Below, piece by piece: positions 60,701-64,000 of a DNA stretch of 64,000 bases. Made by a program: the position numbers and the translations under genes. The stretch lies in contig JAZGTN010000026.1 in assembly GCA_037783415.1 (NCBI GenBank), positions 1,385,001 through 1,449,000 on the forward strand, in the 5' to 3' direction. Numbering within the stretch: position 1 is the first letter of the stretch; each line of letters begins with the position of its first letter. The notes under the pieces are model-generated. The model saw only the letters and a program-made list of their open reading frames with translations. It made no database searches and had not been told where the DNA came from. This DNA comes from Leptasterias polaris (Eukaryota > Echinodermata > Asteroidea > Forcipulatida > Asteriidae).

Positions 60701-63660
60701 TTGATTCTTGCCTAACCCTGCTGTTTGATTTGCCCCTATTCTATCTCTTGATTCTTATATGGATGTTTTTACAAATAGTTTTGAAAACATGATCAATATT
60801 TCAGGCCTGGAATTACGAGGAGGTCATGGCCTCTGTTACCACTGGTCTTGGCCTTGGTGCCCCTTCAAAAATTTCCCATAGACTTCAAGGTTTTCCAATG
60901 GAAGTGCCCTTTACAAAATGAAAATGACCTAATTGTCCTCTCAAACTTGAAATTCCAGGCCTAAAGCGTATACAATATATTTTATAATCTGGTTTATATT
61001 TGATTGAACCTAGATCCGACTGATGAGATAGATTCGTTAGGTGAGGGGAACATAGCGTGGACTGTGGAGGAACTCCAAGCTATGACAGTTAATACATTTG
61101 ATAGTTGTGGATATGCACTGGGTGAAGTATCTGGATTCTCACAAGCTCAACTCATGGCTCTCATTGGAAAAGCCAAAAGTGTATGTATCAGTTTGTGTAG
61201 GCCTTACAAGTGTATTCATTGTTGATCAAGCGATAGTCAGTCGCAGTTTCCCTTGTGGTTTATTTCTTGATATTGAAATAAAAAGTCACAAGGTGATCCC
61301 TCTGCTGCTGCTTCCCAGGTTGTGTCATAAACTGGGAGTGATCCAAGGCTAGCAGTATATACACCAGCGCCCCCTGAACAAGCCATCAGCCCCCTGAACA
61401 AGCCATCGTAGGGTTACATTTCTCAGAGCACTGGCAGGTACACTCCAAGGACGTAGGTTCAAATTTCACTCTATAGTCAACTTTTCTTTTTTCCACCCCA
61501 AATTAATAATTTTTCTTACATGTAGTAAAGTCATGAAGTTTTATGTAACTTTTACTTTACTTGTAAAGAGGAACAGTAACTGAATTATGTTACACTTCCC
61601 TTGATAAAAATTAAACTCAGATATAGCGGCAGGAAATGCCTAAAAGAAAACAAAAATATAGTTTTGTTAAAATAAAGAAATTCAGCAACCCATAATATTG
61701 CCATAAAGTTGTTCAGTGCTGGATATTTAGCAGTGATAAAAAAGTGACTGTAGAAATTATTGATACTTTATGTGATACAAGTTACAAGAATGCAACTATC
61801 CCCCCCCCCCTAAAATACATCAATGGCTGTCAGGAATGATCCTAGTAAATACAATAAAGAGCATTGTGACCTTCAGGACATCAATCATGGAGCAAGCTCA
61901 TGCTCTATCTCAATGAGATTATCCATTTCATAAATACATAAGTATAAGTTTCTCTTCTGTTGTACATAGCTAATTGAGTTATTGCTGTTAGTCAAACCTG
62001 TGGTCAGATAAAGAGCTTGGAGCTATCAGTCCATTACACCACACATCAAGCCTTTAGACTGAGAGATTTTATACCATGCCCGATATGGGGCAGAGGGAGG
62101 CCCCCCCAAACTAACCCTAACCCTAACACACTCTTCCCTCTTGTATACAGAAGCACCCCCCCTAAAATTCTCAAAAGAATTCCTGAGATTCCCAGAACAC
62201 AATGAAGACACAATAGAGGGGGGGCCTCCCTCTGCCCCATATCGAGCAGCAATTGAGAGATTTATATGGAGGTGTGACACTAATCAAATTAAAGTGAGCA
62301 ATGTCCTCATCATTGTTTACAAGGCACAGATGGAAGTATGGTTTGTGTGCAAGCCCATATCAGAGTCCTTTTTGTTCATATGACCATGGAGGTAGAAGTG
62401 GGCGAATGCACCCGAGTCAAGTATGGTGGTTGAGTCACCTGAGTGTGGGTTCAAGTCCCAGTCCTTGTGCCTCAGAGCAGGACACTTAATTAAGCCTAAT
62501 TTTACGCTATATTCCAAGGAAATAAAACACTAGGAAAATCTTGGGAAATTTTTACCCAACTGGCACCCGTGCTCATTTAAAAGATGCAATTTTCCTTGGA
62601 AAAATGAGCACTCAGTATGTTAACCTCTTGGTTGCCTCGCTTCACCCTTCCAGGCTTGTGATTTCTCTGGATTTTTCCTGATTTCAGGGTTTTTAATCAA
62701 AAACTTGTAGAGCCTTTAAACTTTCTTGGAAGAAGTAAACCACTCACTAAAAGGCAAAAGAAATAGTCCACCTTGTGTCCTAAACCTCACTTTTGTATTT
62801 CTGATCAAGAACAGAGTCTGTAAGACTCCTAAATTATAGCATCTTAGAGGTTCTTATTCAAGAATAAGGGGGAACCCATCAGTCCCGAAAGCCAATTTTC
62901 GGGTGTTTCCACATTTGTCAAATCTCCTCCCTGTCCTTCTCCCAAGCAAGGGAAGCAATGTCCCGGGAAAAGTAGATTGTTATTTAGGGTAAGAGTGAAA
63001 AGGTCAACCAATTTTCCTGGTCAGCAACCTGTCAAGTGTGAAAGGGGCTTTAAATACAACTTCTCCTCAATCTGGAGTAATCAATTGAGAGTTGAGATTG
63101 TTGTTGTGATAAGCAAGCCACCTGTGAGCCAGATTATCATCCTGGGCTGCATACTTCGGAGTTGGGATGGTTTTAGAAATGTCTTTTTGCCAATGATTAG
63201 GGGATTACAATAATGTTAGGCATTTAGAGAGTTGGTTTAAAAGCAACAAAATGACTGTAGTGTTTATATCATTATCCACAGTTAAAAAAAACTAACGAGA
63301 TCTTTCAGCATAAATGACACCAAATCTTCTATCTAATAAGTAACCAGGAACTTAATGTAGAATGGTACAAGCTCCCTCGGCTCAAGGAGTATTTTTAAGA
63401 TGGAGTAGATTTATGTTTAGATAAATAGTAATAAGACTCCCCCTGAAAATTAGACACATTATATTACTATACTAATAATGACTTGATGTAATGTCTTTAA
63501 CCAGGCTTGGGGTGAGGCAGCATTGATGACTCAAGACCAAATTTCTCAGCTTGGTTATTTGGCTTCAGGACTTACTGCATCTGAGATCAATCAACTCAAT
63601 CTAACAGAGATAGATACTGTGTATGCTATCGCTCAGTACAACATCTACACACCAGAGCAG
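28945..63660 (+). CDS. Mesothelin/stereocilin-like secreted helical-repeat protein, 22 exons, 3' end off the window
   Basis: I assembled 22 exons by eye from GT-AG sites; every junction agrees in phase and the joined 2922 nt (974 codons) has no stop. The product starts with a signal peptide and continues as leucine-rich, alpha-helical repeats with the family pattern LGxLxxxLxPxxLxxL. Examples are LGPLWTLLSPRYLRQI, LGKLRKFIDPRELKAA, MTQDQISQLGYLASGL and IGPLLVSLSRLEIQNL. This pattern fits the mesothelin, stereocilin and otoancorin superfamily: extracellular, often membrane-anchored adhesion proteins. Sequons NMT, NET, NFT, NST and NWT agree with secretion. The C-terminal part, where a GPI signal would be expected, is not in the window. 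Exon 20 is broken by a transposon. The family call rests on pattern recognition, not a search; the exon chain itself is stronger evidence. Confidence 0.7.
29030..29370. mobile_element. Diverged TTAA-type MITE in intron 1
   Basis: The left end TTGAAGGCAAAGTATACATTTGG-like sequence and the right end AAAACGTATACAGACCCTTTAA-like sequence are degraded inverted repeats, related in style to the elements at 9141 and 20132. The interior TTTTATGGAA, CCTGTGAAAAT and TGCTTTACTATCAA blocks match the 20132 family. Confidence 0.45.
29565..30247 (+). mobile_element. Possible solo LTR or promoter-like island in intron 1
   Basis: A GC-rich block unlike its surroundings, starting TGTAACG and ending CGTTAGACA (short inverted ends of TG...CA type). 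It holds a strong TATA box (GGGTATATAAGCGCG, 29654-29668), a pyrimidine-rich start-site-like region, AATAAA at about 30019 and a structured GC-rich end (CCTCAG ... CTGAGG). TGG directly after the right end could be a primer-binding-site start. A shorter end at 29912 (GTTACA) is equally possible. I found no clear target duplication and no internal retroviral-type genes. Confidence 0.35.
30539..30613 (+). CDS. Exon 2
   Basis: Acceptor CTTTCTGTATACATGCAG, donor AAAG|GTAACA, phase 1 to phase 1. Completes the signal peptide region (LIDAQVAQVEPKKEDHRW). Confidence 0.65.
30655..30965 (+). pseudogene. LINE fragment (C-terminal end of reverse transcriptase ORF) with (TTA)n tail
   Basis: Plus-strand reading gives AGPSLWNALPLNLGLVDTLS then LKTNLKTHLFSLSFKY, the conserved C-terminal signature of L2/CR1-type LINE proteins. 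An in-frame stop lies upstream (IPVL*HTW) and it ends in a (TTA)n tract at 30930-30960. It is 5'-truncated and inactive, within intron 2. Confidence 0.7.
31132..31162 (+). CDS. Exon 3 (31 nt)
   Basis: A micro-exon after TTTTTTTTAAATTACATACAG, ending GG|GTAAGT, phase 1 to phase 2; encodes EHNTDVLDDQG with its neighbours. Its small size makes it less certain, but both phases fit. Confidence 0.6.
31163..33549. other. Intron 3, no further exon seen
   Basis: AT-rich. It holds one copy (32090-32500) of the dispersed repeat also found at 24040-24560. Short ORFs, including one at 33250-33591, lack splice and phase support. Confidence 0.4.
33550..33757 (+). CDS. Exon 4
   Basis: Acceptor TATACACATCCAG, donor CAGC|GTAAGT, phase 2 to phase 0. 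Encodes an acidic helix (VADDFQTILDDVFGADESG) and a linker to LIPNAILKRLS. Confidence 0.75.
34389..34433 (+). repeat. Intronic 45-bp exact copy of part of exon 6
   Basis: The 45 bases starting CAGAGTTGGCCCGATGCTGA are identical to 37994-38038, which lie inside coding exon 6. Here they sit between an AG (GGGCCAG) and a GT (AAAG|GTTCC), but the phase does not fit the neighbouring exons, so this is more likely a recent microduplication than a used exon. Confidence 0.85.
35087..35245 (+). CDS. Exon 5
   Basis: Acceptor GACTTCTACACAG, donor CAG|GTTAGC, phase 0 to phase 0. Encodes PDIIWNMTAVEVFQLLQ, a sequon, then LTHLLSNLRTKEFDLVFDIA, a typical leucine-rich helical repeat. Confidence 0.75.
35357..35514. 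mobile_element. Short MITE in intron 5
   Basis: The left end TTGACCCCTTGTGTACC and right end GTCATACGCAAGGGGTCTA are imperfect inverted repeats, in the same style as the better preserved element at 50084-50256. Confidence 0.5.
35515..37273. other. Intron 5, nothing further recognised apart from one repeat
   Basis: AT-rich intron. A diverged copy of the CAGGCCTGGAATT hAT-like MITE lies around 36243-36350 (TACATGGAGGGTCATGG, GAAGTGCCCTTTG). No exon that fits phase was found. Confidence 0.4.
37274..37562. mobile_element. hAT-type MITE, CAGGGCTCGAAATT ends
   Basis: Starts CAGGGCTCGAAATTTACAC and ends GAATTCGAGCCCTG; CAATAA lies on both sides. Related pieces (CAGGGCTAGAAATTAACAC at 38305, CAGGGCTCAAAATTTACAT at 29431) are also in introns of this gene. 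Confidence 0.7.
37899..38068 (+). CDS. Exon 6
   Basis: Acceptor TTGTTGTCAATCCACAG, donor GT|GTGAGT, phase 0 to phase 2. Encodes DSIPDPSIGKAIIDSC then VGPMLTNLNTEQIKQL, a clear family repeat. Its middle 45 bp are duplicated exactly in intron 4 (34389-34433). Confidence 0.8.
38714..38888 (+). CDS. Exon 7
   Basis: The frame stays open upstream, but the acceptor at TTCTCTTTTGTTGACATGTGTAG is the one that matches phase 2. Encodes LDTYARLHYCGDVANTL and LHSLGPLWTLLSPRYLRQI. Donor CAT|GTAAGT, phase 0. Confidence 0.8.
39529..39647 (+). CDS. Exon 8
   Basis: Acceptor CTTAAATCAATCAG, phase 0; donor GAGAG|GTAAGC, phase 2. Encodes VTSLLPLLGSYTFKRGQARA then IINIASDLPEWSWTLEQVE, close to the mesothelin-family stretch with a conserved Trp after the turn. 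Confidence 0.8.
39906..40165 (+). mobile_element. tRNA-derived SINE, diverged copy, in intron 8
   Basis: Contains GCGTTTCTGATCAGCAGAGTG, TTGTGTCCTTGAGCAAGA and TGGATGGGAT, in the same order as the copy at 63775-63985 and as the echinoderm SINE I recall. Confidence 0.6.
40166..41264. other. Intron 8, nothing further recognised
   Basis: AT-rich; no exon with fitting phase. Confidence 0.35.
41265..41404. mobile_element. 140-bp MITE, GGGGCCGATTTCACAAA ends
   Basis: The left end GGGGCCGATTTCACAAAGAG and the right end TTTTGTGAAATCGACCCC are inverted; the interior repeats TAAGACTAGTC and TAGGACTAGTCCTA. An intact relative of the interrupted element at 8194-8664. Confidence 0.8.
41640..41775 (+). 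mobile_element. LINE 3' end with GAATT-type tail
   Basis: AAGGGCACCCACATGGGTCT followed by TTTGACCTGAATTGAATCGAATTGAA resembles the 3' terminus of CR1/L2-type LINEs. The same kind of (GAATT)n tail ends the insertion at 44705. Confidence 0.45.
41776..42452. other. Intron 8, nothing recognised
   Basis: AT-rich; no supported feature. Confidence 0.35.
42587..44709 (+). mobile_element. Unclassified insertion with hairpin, satellite-like array and (GAATT)n tail
   Basis: Contains a 12-bp-stem hairpin (AGCTGTTCCGAC, loop CTTTCA, at 42636-42665), a (TTA)n tract at 42693-42730, a duplicated block (TTAATTAATTATTCACGTGACAG at 42878-42901 and 43280-43300), the 130-bp tandem array, and a polyadenylation-like AATAAAATTGAATTGAA end. 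No protein domain was found. It is probably a non-autonomous retroelement. Confidence 0.45.
43340..44312 (+). repeat. Tandem array, about eight 130-bp units
   Basis: Each unit reads TAGACTCCTTGGGCATTGGA, GATTAGCCTTGGGTAACCGT, GACCCCATGTTGACCTTTAC, then TTCCGGGTCAACCGGAAGT, a TCAAGAACTACACAACC block and TTTTCAAACTTTTTTCAGTTA. Units start near 43348, 43482, 43612, 43741, 43871, 44001, 44130 and 44260. Best units contain the palindrome ACTTCCGG-gtcaa-CCGGAAGT. Confidence 0.95.
44951..45071 (+). CDS. Exon 9
   Basis: Acceptor TTTGTCTATTTACAG, donor CAG|GTATCT, phase 2 to phase 0. Encodes LGKLRKFIDPRELKAAPLSV then FASPDMLEQILPSGGRK, the clearest LGxLxxFLxPxxL repeat in the protein. Confidence 0.85.
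45130..45270. mobile_element. Short inverted-repeat element (GTAGCC family)
   Basis: AAATTTACGGCTACGGCTAC on the left and GTAGCCGCCAATTTGGACAC on the right match the ends of 16955-17065. Probably a MITE. Confidence 0.5.
45585..45711 (+). CDS. Exon 10
   Basis: Acceptor CTTGAAAATTGTCTCAG, donor CTAG|GTAAAT, phase 0 to phase 1. Encodes QTKEIARLLKSSKD and WDAEDFRSMGRAASGLDVDD. Confidence 0.8.
45712..46911. other. Intron 10, nothing recognised
   Basis: AT-rich intron sequence; no supported exon or repeat before the 24-bp array. Confidence 0.35.
46912..47056 (+). repeat. 24-bp tandem repeat, about six units
   Basis: Unit TTCATGGGGTAAAGAACTTG plus TGTT, with AAA/AGG alternation between units. It is in intron 10 and not coding in the gene's frame. 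Confidence 0.9.
47317..47429 (+). CDS. Exon 11
   Basis: Acceptor TTGATTGTGTTCGTAG, donor ACT|GTGAGT, phase 1 to phase 0. Encodes PSVVQGAMEDIADADYSPRQ and RQVLVKKYRKA. Confidence 0.8.
47430..48696. other. Intron 11, one diverged MITE
   Basis: About 47566-47712 appears to be a reverse-orientation, degraded member of the CAGGCCTGGAATT family (AAATTCCAGGCCTGC at its right end). Nothing else recognised. Confidence 0.4.
48697..48861 (+). CDS. Exon 12
   Basis: Acceptor AAAATCCTGTACTAG, donor CAG|GTAAAT, phase 0 to phase 0. Encodes SMSADDVRVMKGLSVGLS, SDLAHMAPEDIRESVHIF and a basic helix KMRRTQKREIIKQ. Confidence 0.85.
49103..49276 (+). CDS. Exon 13
   Basis: Acceptor CTAACGAATTTTTGTAG, donor CAG|GTACGT, phase 0 to phase 0. 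Encodes AIRDMGDLVKELSLKDMESL followed by three sequons (NFT, NST, NWT). Confidence 0.85.
49277..49885. other. Intron 13, nothing recognised
   Basis: AT-rich intron sequence. Confidence 0.35.
49886..49977 (+). CDS. Exon 14
   Basis: Acceptor CACCTTGTCCGGTCAG, donor ATCAG|GTAAGC, phase 0 to phase 2. Encodes SMKLFRCFKNEVLG and a Gly/Ser/Pro linker. Confidence 0.75.
50084..50256. mobile_element. 173-bp MITE, TAGACCTTATGCAT ends
   Basis: TAGACCTTATGCATTGACGT on the left faces ACGTCATATGCATAAGGTCTA (50236-50256) on the right; each end carries a CRE-like TGACGTCA. In intron 14. Confidence 0.8.
50516..50633 (+). CDS. Exon 15
   Basis: Acceptor CATTTTCTTTTCAG, donor CAG|GTTCAA, phase 2 to phase 0. 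Encodes YMGSMAKGISCDDINAFYDD and MMEQDGWSPRQ. Confidence 0.8.
50634..51407. other. Intron 15, partial MITE
   Basis: About 51243-51338 is a partial copy of the CAGGCCTGGAATT family (TTTTCCAATGGAAATGCCC, CTCAAACTTGAAATTCCTGG). Otherwise nothing recognised. Confidence 0.45.
51408..51526 (+). CDS. Exon 16
   Basis: Acceptor ATGTATATTAAACAG, donor TTCAG|GTATAG, phase 0 to phase 2. Encodes LECIHKKIKSSLSKV and DFSENEINTVTGQLLKEF. Confidence 0.8.
51625..51800 (+). pseudogene. LINE fragment (reverse transcriptase ORF, L2/CR1-like)
   Basis: Reading the plus strand gives DHVTPILKSLHWLLVESRI then LLVFRCLNLPQLQQLTDIV and a stop. HVTPxLxxLHWLPV is a well-known LINE signature. Truncated at both ends; a different stretch of the same kind of protein as 30655-30965. 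Confidence 0.7.
52105..52234 (+). CDS. Exon 17
   Basis: Acceptor TTGTTTGATTTGGTAG, donor CTG|GTAAGA, phase 2 to phase 0. Encodes MEELAGIPESHCEMVYYEIG and a basic stretch KRDKRRALASN. Confidence 0.8.
52235..52930. other. Intron 17, nothing recognised
   Basis: AT-rich intron sequence. Confidence 0.35.
52931..53088. mobile_element. hAT-like MITE, CAGGCCTGGAATT family
   Basis: Begins CAGGCCTGGAATTACATGG and ends GAAATTCCAAGCCTG. Other members are at 60802-60963 and, degraded, near 36243, 47566 and 51243, all in introns of this gene. Confidence 0.7.
53286..53476 (+). CDS. Exon 18
   Basis: Acceptor CTTGTTTTAATTGTTAAG, donor TTGG|GTAAAT, phase 0 to phase 2. Encodes DTIDIIGNLACDLDEDALRR, then KIQKCCLDINQLVVIGEKLV. 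Confidence 0.85.
53527..53690 (-). mobile_element. Diverged copy of the GGGGCAGAGGGAGG MITE
   Basis: Reverse-orientation match to 62081-62244: CATTGTGTCTCAGGAATTCTTC, TTTTAGGGGGTACTTCTGTA and CAAGAGGAAAAGAGTGTGTTA. In intron 18. Confidence 0.65.
53983..54073 (+). CDS. Exon 19
   Basis: Acceptor TCTTTTATGAGCAG, donor GAT|GTAAGT, phase 2 to phase 0. Encodes SPNQWTADTISDIGPLLVSL then SRLEIQNLDD, a full family repeat. Confidence 0.85.
54074..55240. other. Intron 19, nothing recognised
   Basis: AT-rich intron sequence without a recognisable repeat or exon. Confidence 0.35.
55241..55400 (+). CDS. Exon 20, ending at a transposon-supplied donor
   Basis: Acceptor TTCTTAACCTGTACAG, phase 0. Encodes SEFSLVAEDVMLRFAEYKER and REEGFVAVATEAKDAF. 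The last five bases (CCCAG, 55396-55400) belong to the inverted repeat of the inserted element, and the donor is CCCAG|GTAGCAAG. It ends in phase 1, which matches the exon 21 acceptor. Without the element the exon would read on through 57257-57291 (...SAATARRRKR) to the donor GAA|GTGAGA, also phase 1. Confidence 0.6.
55396..57254. mobile_element. CCCATATGGG-palindrome transposon, copy A, inside exon 20
   Basis: A 1859-bp element with perfect inverted ends (CCCAGGTAGCAAGCCCATA on the left; GGGCTTGCTACCTGGG on the right), flanked by TT on each side. The left arm (to about 56165) is a run of imperfect 61-bp units carrying two or three CCATATGG palindromes each. The centre (56220-56880) is AT-rich and unique. 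The right arm is again palindrome-rich. Frames across the arm are open in all phases but have no domain. No transposase, so non-autonomous. Confidence 0.9.
57257..57291 (+). pseudogene. Stranded 3' part of ancestral exon 20
   Basis: If the transposon is removed with one TT, the frame runs GATGCA-TTTGTTTCTGCTGC and encodes AFVSAATARRRKR, then meets the donor GAA|GTGAGAGG in phase 1. RRRKR fits a furin-type processing site. With the TIR donor in use this segment would be skipped. An alternative acceptor at 57276-57277 (CCGCCAG|GAG) with donor ACAG|GTGTTG would also keep phase. Confidence 0.45.
57805..60362. mobile_element. TA-flanked MITE, family M1, copy 2, carrying a nested transposon
   Basis: The outer parts (57805-58361 and 60210-60362, 710 bp together) align closely with 1795-2501, including both terminal repeats. 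The 1848-bp CCCATATGGG element is inserted where copy 1 has an uninterrupted AAAAGCT...TTTCATAAAA stretch. Lies in the intron before exon 21. Confidence 0.9.
58362..60209. mobile_element. CCCATATGGG-palindrome transposon, copy B, nested in the M1 MITE
   Basis: Same ends (CCCAGGTAGCAAGCCCATA / GGGCTTGCTACCTGGG), same left 61-bp array, AT-rich centre and right arm as copy A, with scattered differences. Flanked by GA on both sides, so the family seems to make a 2-bp target duplication without fixed sequence. Confidence 0.9.
60802..60963. mobile_element. hAT-like MITE, CAGGCCTGGAATT family, second good copy
   Basis: CAGGCCTGGAATTACGAGG at the left and GAAATTCCAGGCCT at the right; interior matches 52931-53088. 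It ends about 50 bp before exon 21. Confidence 0.7.
61014..61180 (+). CDS. Exon 21
   Basis: Acceptor TTTGATTGAACCTAG, phase 1; donor AGT|GTATGT, phase 0. Encodes PTDEIDSLGEGNIAWTVEEL and VSGFSQAQLMALIGKAKS. Confidence 0.85.
61181..62080. other. Intron 21, minor repeat only
   Basis: A short tandem duplication of GCCCCCTGAACAAGCCATC lies at 61368-61407. Nothing else recognised. Confidence 0.4.
62081..62244 (+). mobile_element. 164-bp MITE with perfect 26-bp ends and telomere-like interior
   Basis: The left end CGATATGGGGCAGAGGGAGG (62081-62106) and the right end 62219-62244 are exact inverse copies. CTAACCCTAACCCTAAC lies at 62111-62127. A diverged reverse copy is at 53527-53690. Confidence 0.9.
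62405..62500 (+). mobile_element. tRNA-derived SINE fragment
   Basis: GTGTGGGTTCAAGTCCCAGT resembles a pol III B box, followed by CAGAGCAGGACACTTAA as in the other SINE copies. Truncated. Confidence 0.45.
62501..63504. other. Intron 21, nothing recognised
   Basis: AT-rich intron sequence; the ORF at 62977-63213 lacks splice or phase support. Confidence 0.35.
63505..63660 (+). CDS. Exon 22, last exon visible
   Basis: Acceptor ATGTCTTTAACCAG, donor CAG|GTAAAC, phase 0 to phase 0. Encodes AWGEAALMTQDQISQLGYLA then SGLTASEINQLNLTEIDTVY, a strong mesothelin-family repeat. The gene continues beyond 64000. Confidence 0.85.
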
Positions 63661-63774
63661 GTAAACAACACTCACTTTTGTTTCTTTTAGTTTATGTTGG
63701 ATTCTCTTCTTAAGGTTCATTCACCCCAAAAAATAAATAAATAAAGAAATAAAAAAATTGGCTTACTGCATTTC

Positions 63775-64000
63775 TGGACTCAAGCTCTGGTGTTTCTGAT
63801 TAGCATAGTGTGGGTTTGAGTCCCGGTCTTTACACTTGGGTCCTTACGCAAGACACTTCACCATTTTTGCTTCGTTCTTCAGATAGGAGATAATGCCGTT
63901 GGTCCCCTGTGTTGAGTAATGTAAGCAAAAGAAACTAGTACAACTTATCGCTAAGAGAAGGTGTTTGCCCTGGTGTTTCAGGCAATGACTACAGGGTCTC
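63775..64000 (+). mobile_element. tRNA-derived SINE, best copy
   Basis: Contains GTGTGGGTTTGAGTCCCGGT (B-box-like), TTACGCAAGACACTTCACCA, TTTTGCTTCGTTCTTCAGAT and CAACTTATCGCTAAGAGAAG in the order I recall for echinoderm SINEs; runs to the window end. Confidence 0.6.

Noticed and set aside
63982..64000. Possible exon 23 after GTGTTTCAG (GCAATGACTACAGGG)
   Set aside because: The acceptor and following bases match the 3' part of the SINE that fills 63775 onward, so the splice-like signal belongs to the repeat.

Overview
This window is animal nuclear DNA, most likely from an invertebrate deuterostome and probably an echinoderm. It is AT-rich, the genes are split by GT-AG introns with conserved phase, and the spaces between are packed with short inverted-repeat transposons (MITEs), a LINE and tRNA-derived SINEs. 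I recall the TTAA-flanked element near 20.1 kb and the SINE near 63.8 kb as common in sea-star and sea-cucumber assemblies. That is memory, not a search, so the species is not fixed.

Left third (1-23.4 kb): two paralogous class-A GPCR genes on the minus strand. Receptor 1 (1-1145) is cut by the window edge after TM5 and the start of loop 3. Receptor 2 has a large first exon (21361-23133) and a small terminal exon (19253-19411) that supplies TM7 and helix 8. Both carry Asn at position 3.32, where amine receptors carry Asp. Receptor 2 has a roughly 210-residue Gln/Asn/Pro/Ser tandem repeat in intracellular loop 3. Between them lie nested MITEs, a MULE-like element with a 74-bp triplication, a zinc-finger-like ORF abutting a RecQ-like helicase fragment, and a full-length minus-strand LINE (10436-14391).

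Middle (23.4-28.9 kb): no gene found; tandem repeats, foldbacks and homopolymer G runs.

Right half (28945-63660, continuing off the window): one plus-strand gene of at least 22 coding exons, assembled here by matching splice sites and phase (2922 nt, 974 codons, no internal stop). It encodes a signal peptide followed by leucine-rich alpha-helical repeats of the mesothelin/stereocilin/otoancorin type.

The most interesting event is in exon 20. A 1.86-kb inverted-repeat element made largely of CCCATATGGG palindromes (55396-57254) sits inside the coding exon. Its terminal repeat begins CCCAG|GTAGCAAG, so it brings its own splice donor, and that donor gives the same phase as the inferred original donor 1.9 kb downstream. 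The element could therefore behave as a new intron (introner-like). A second copy (58362-60209) is nested inside a TA-flanked MITE, whose empty counterpart lies at 1795-2501.
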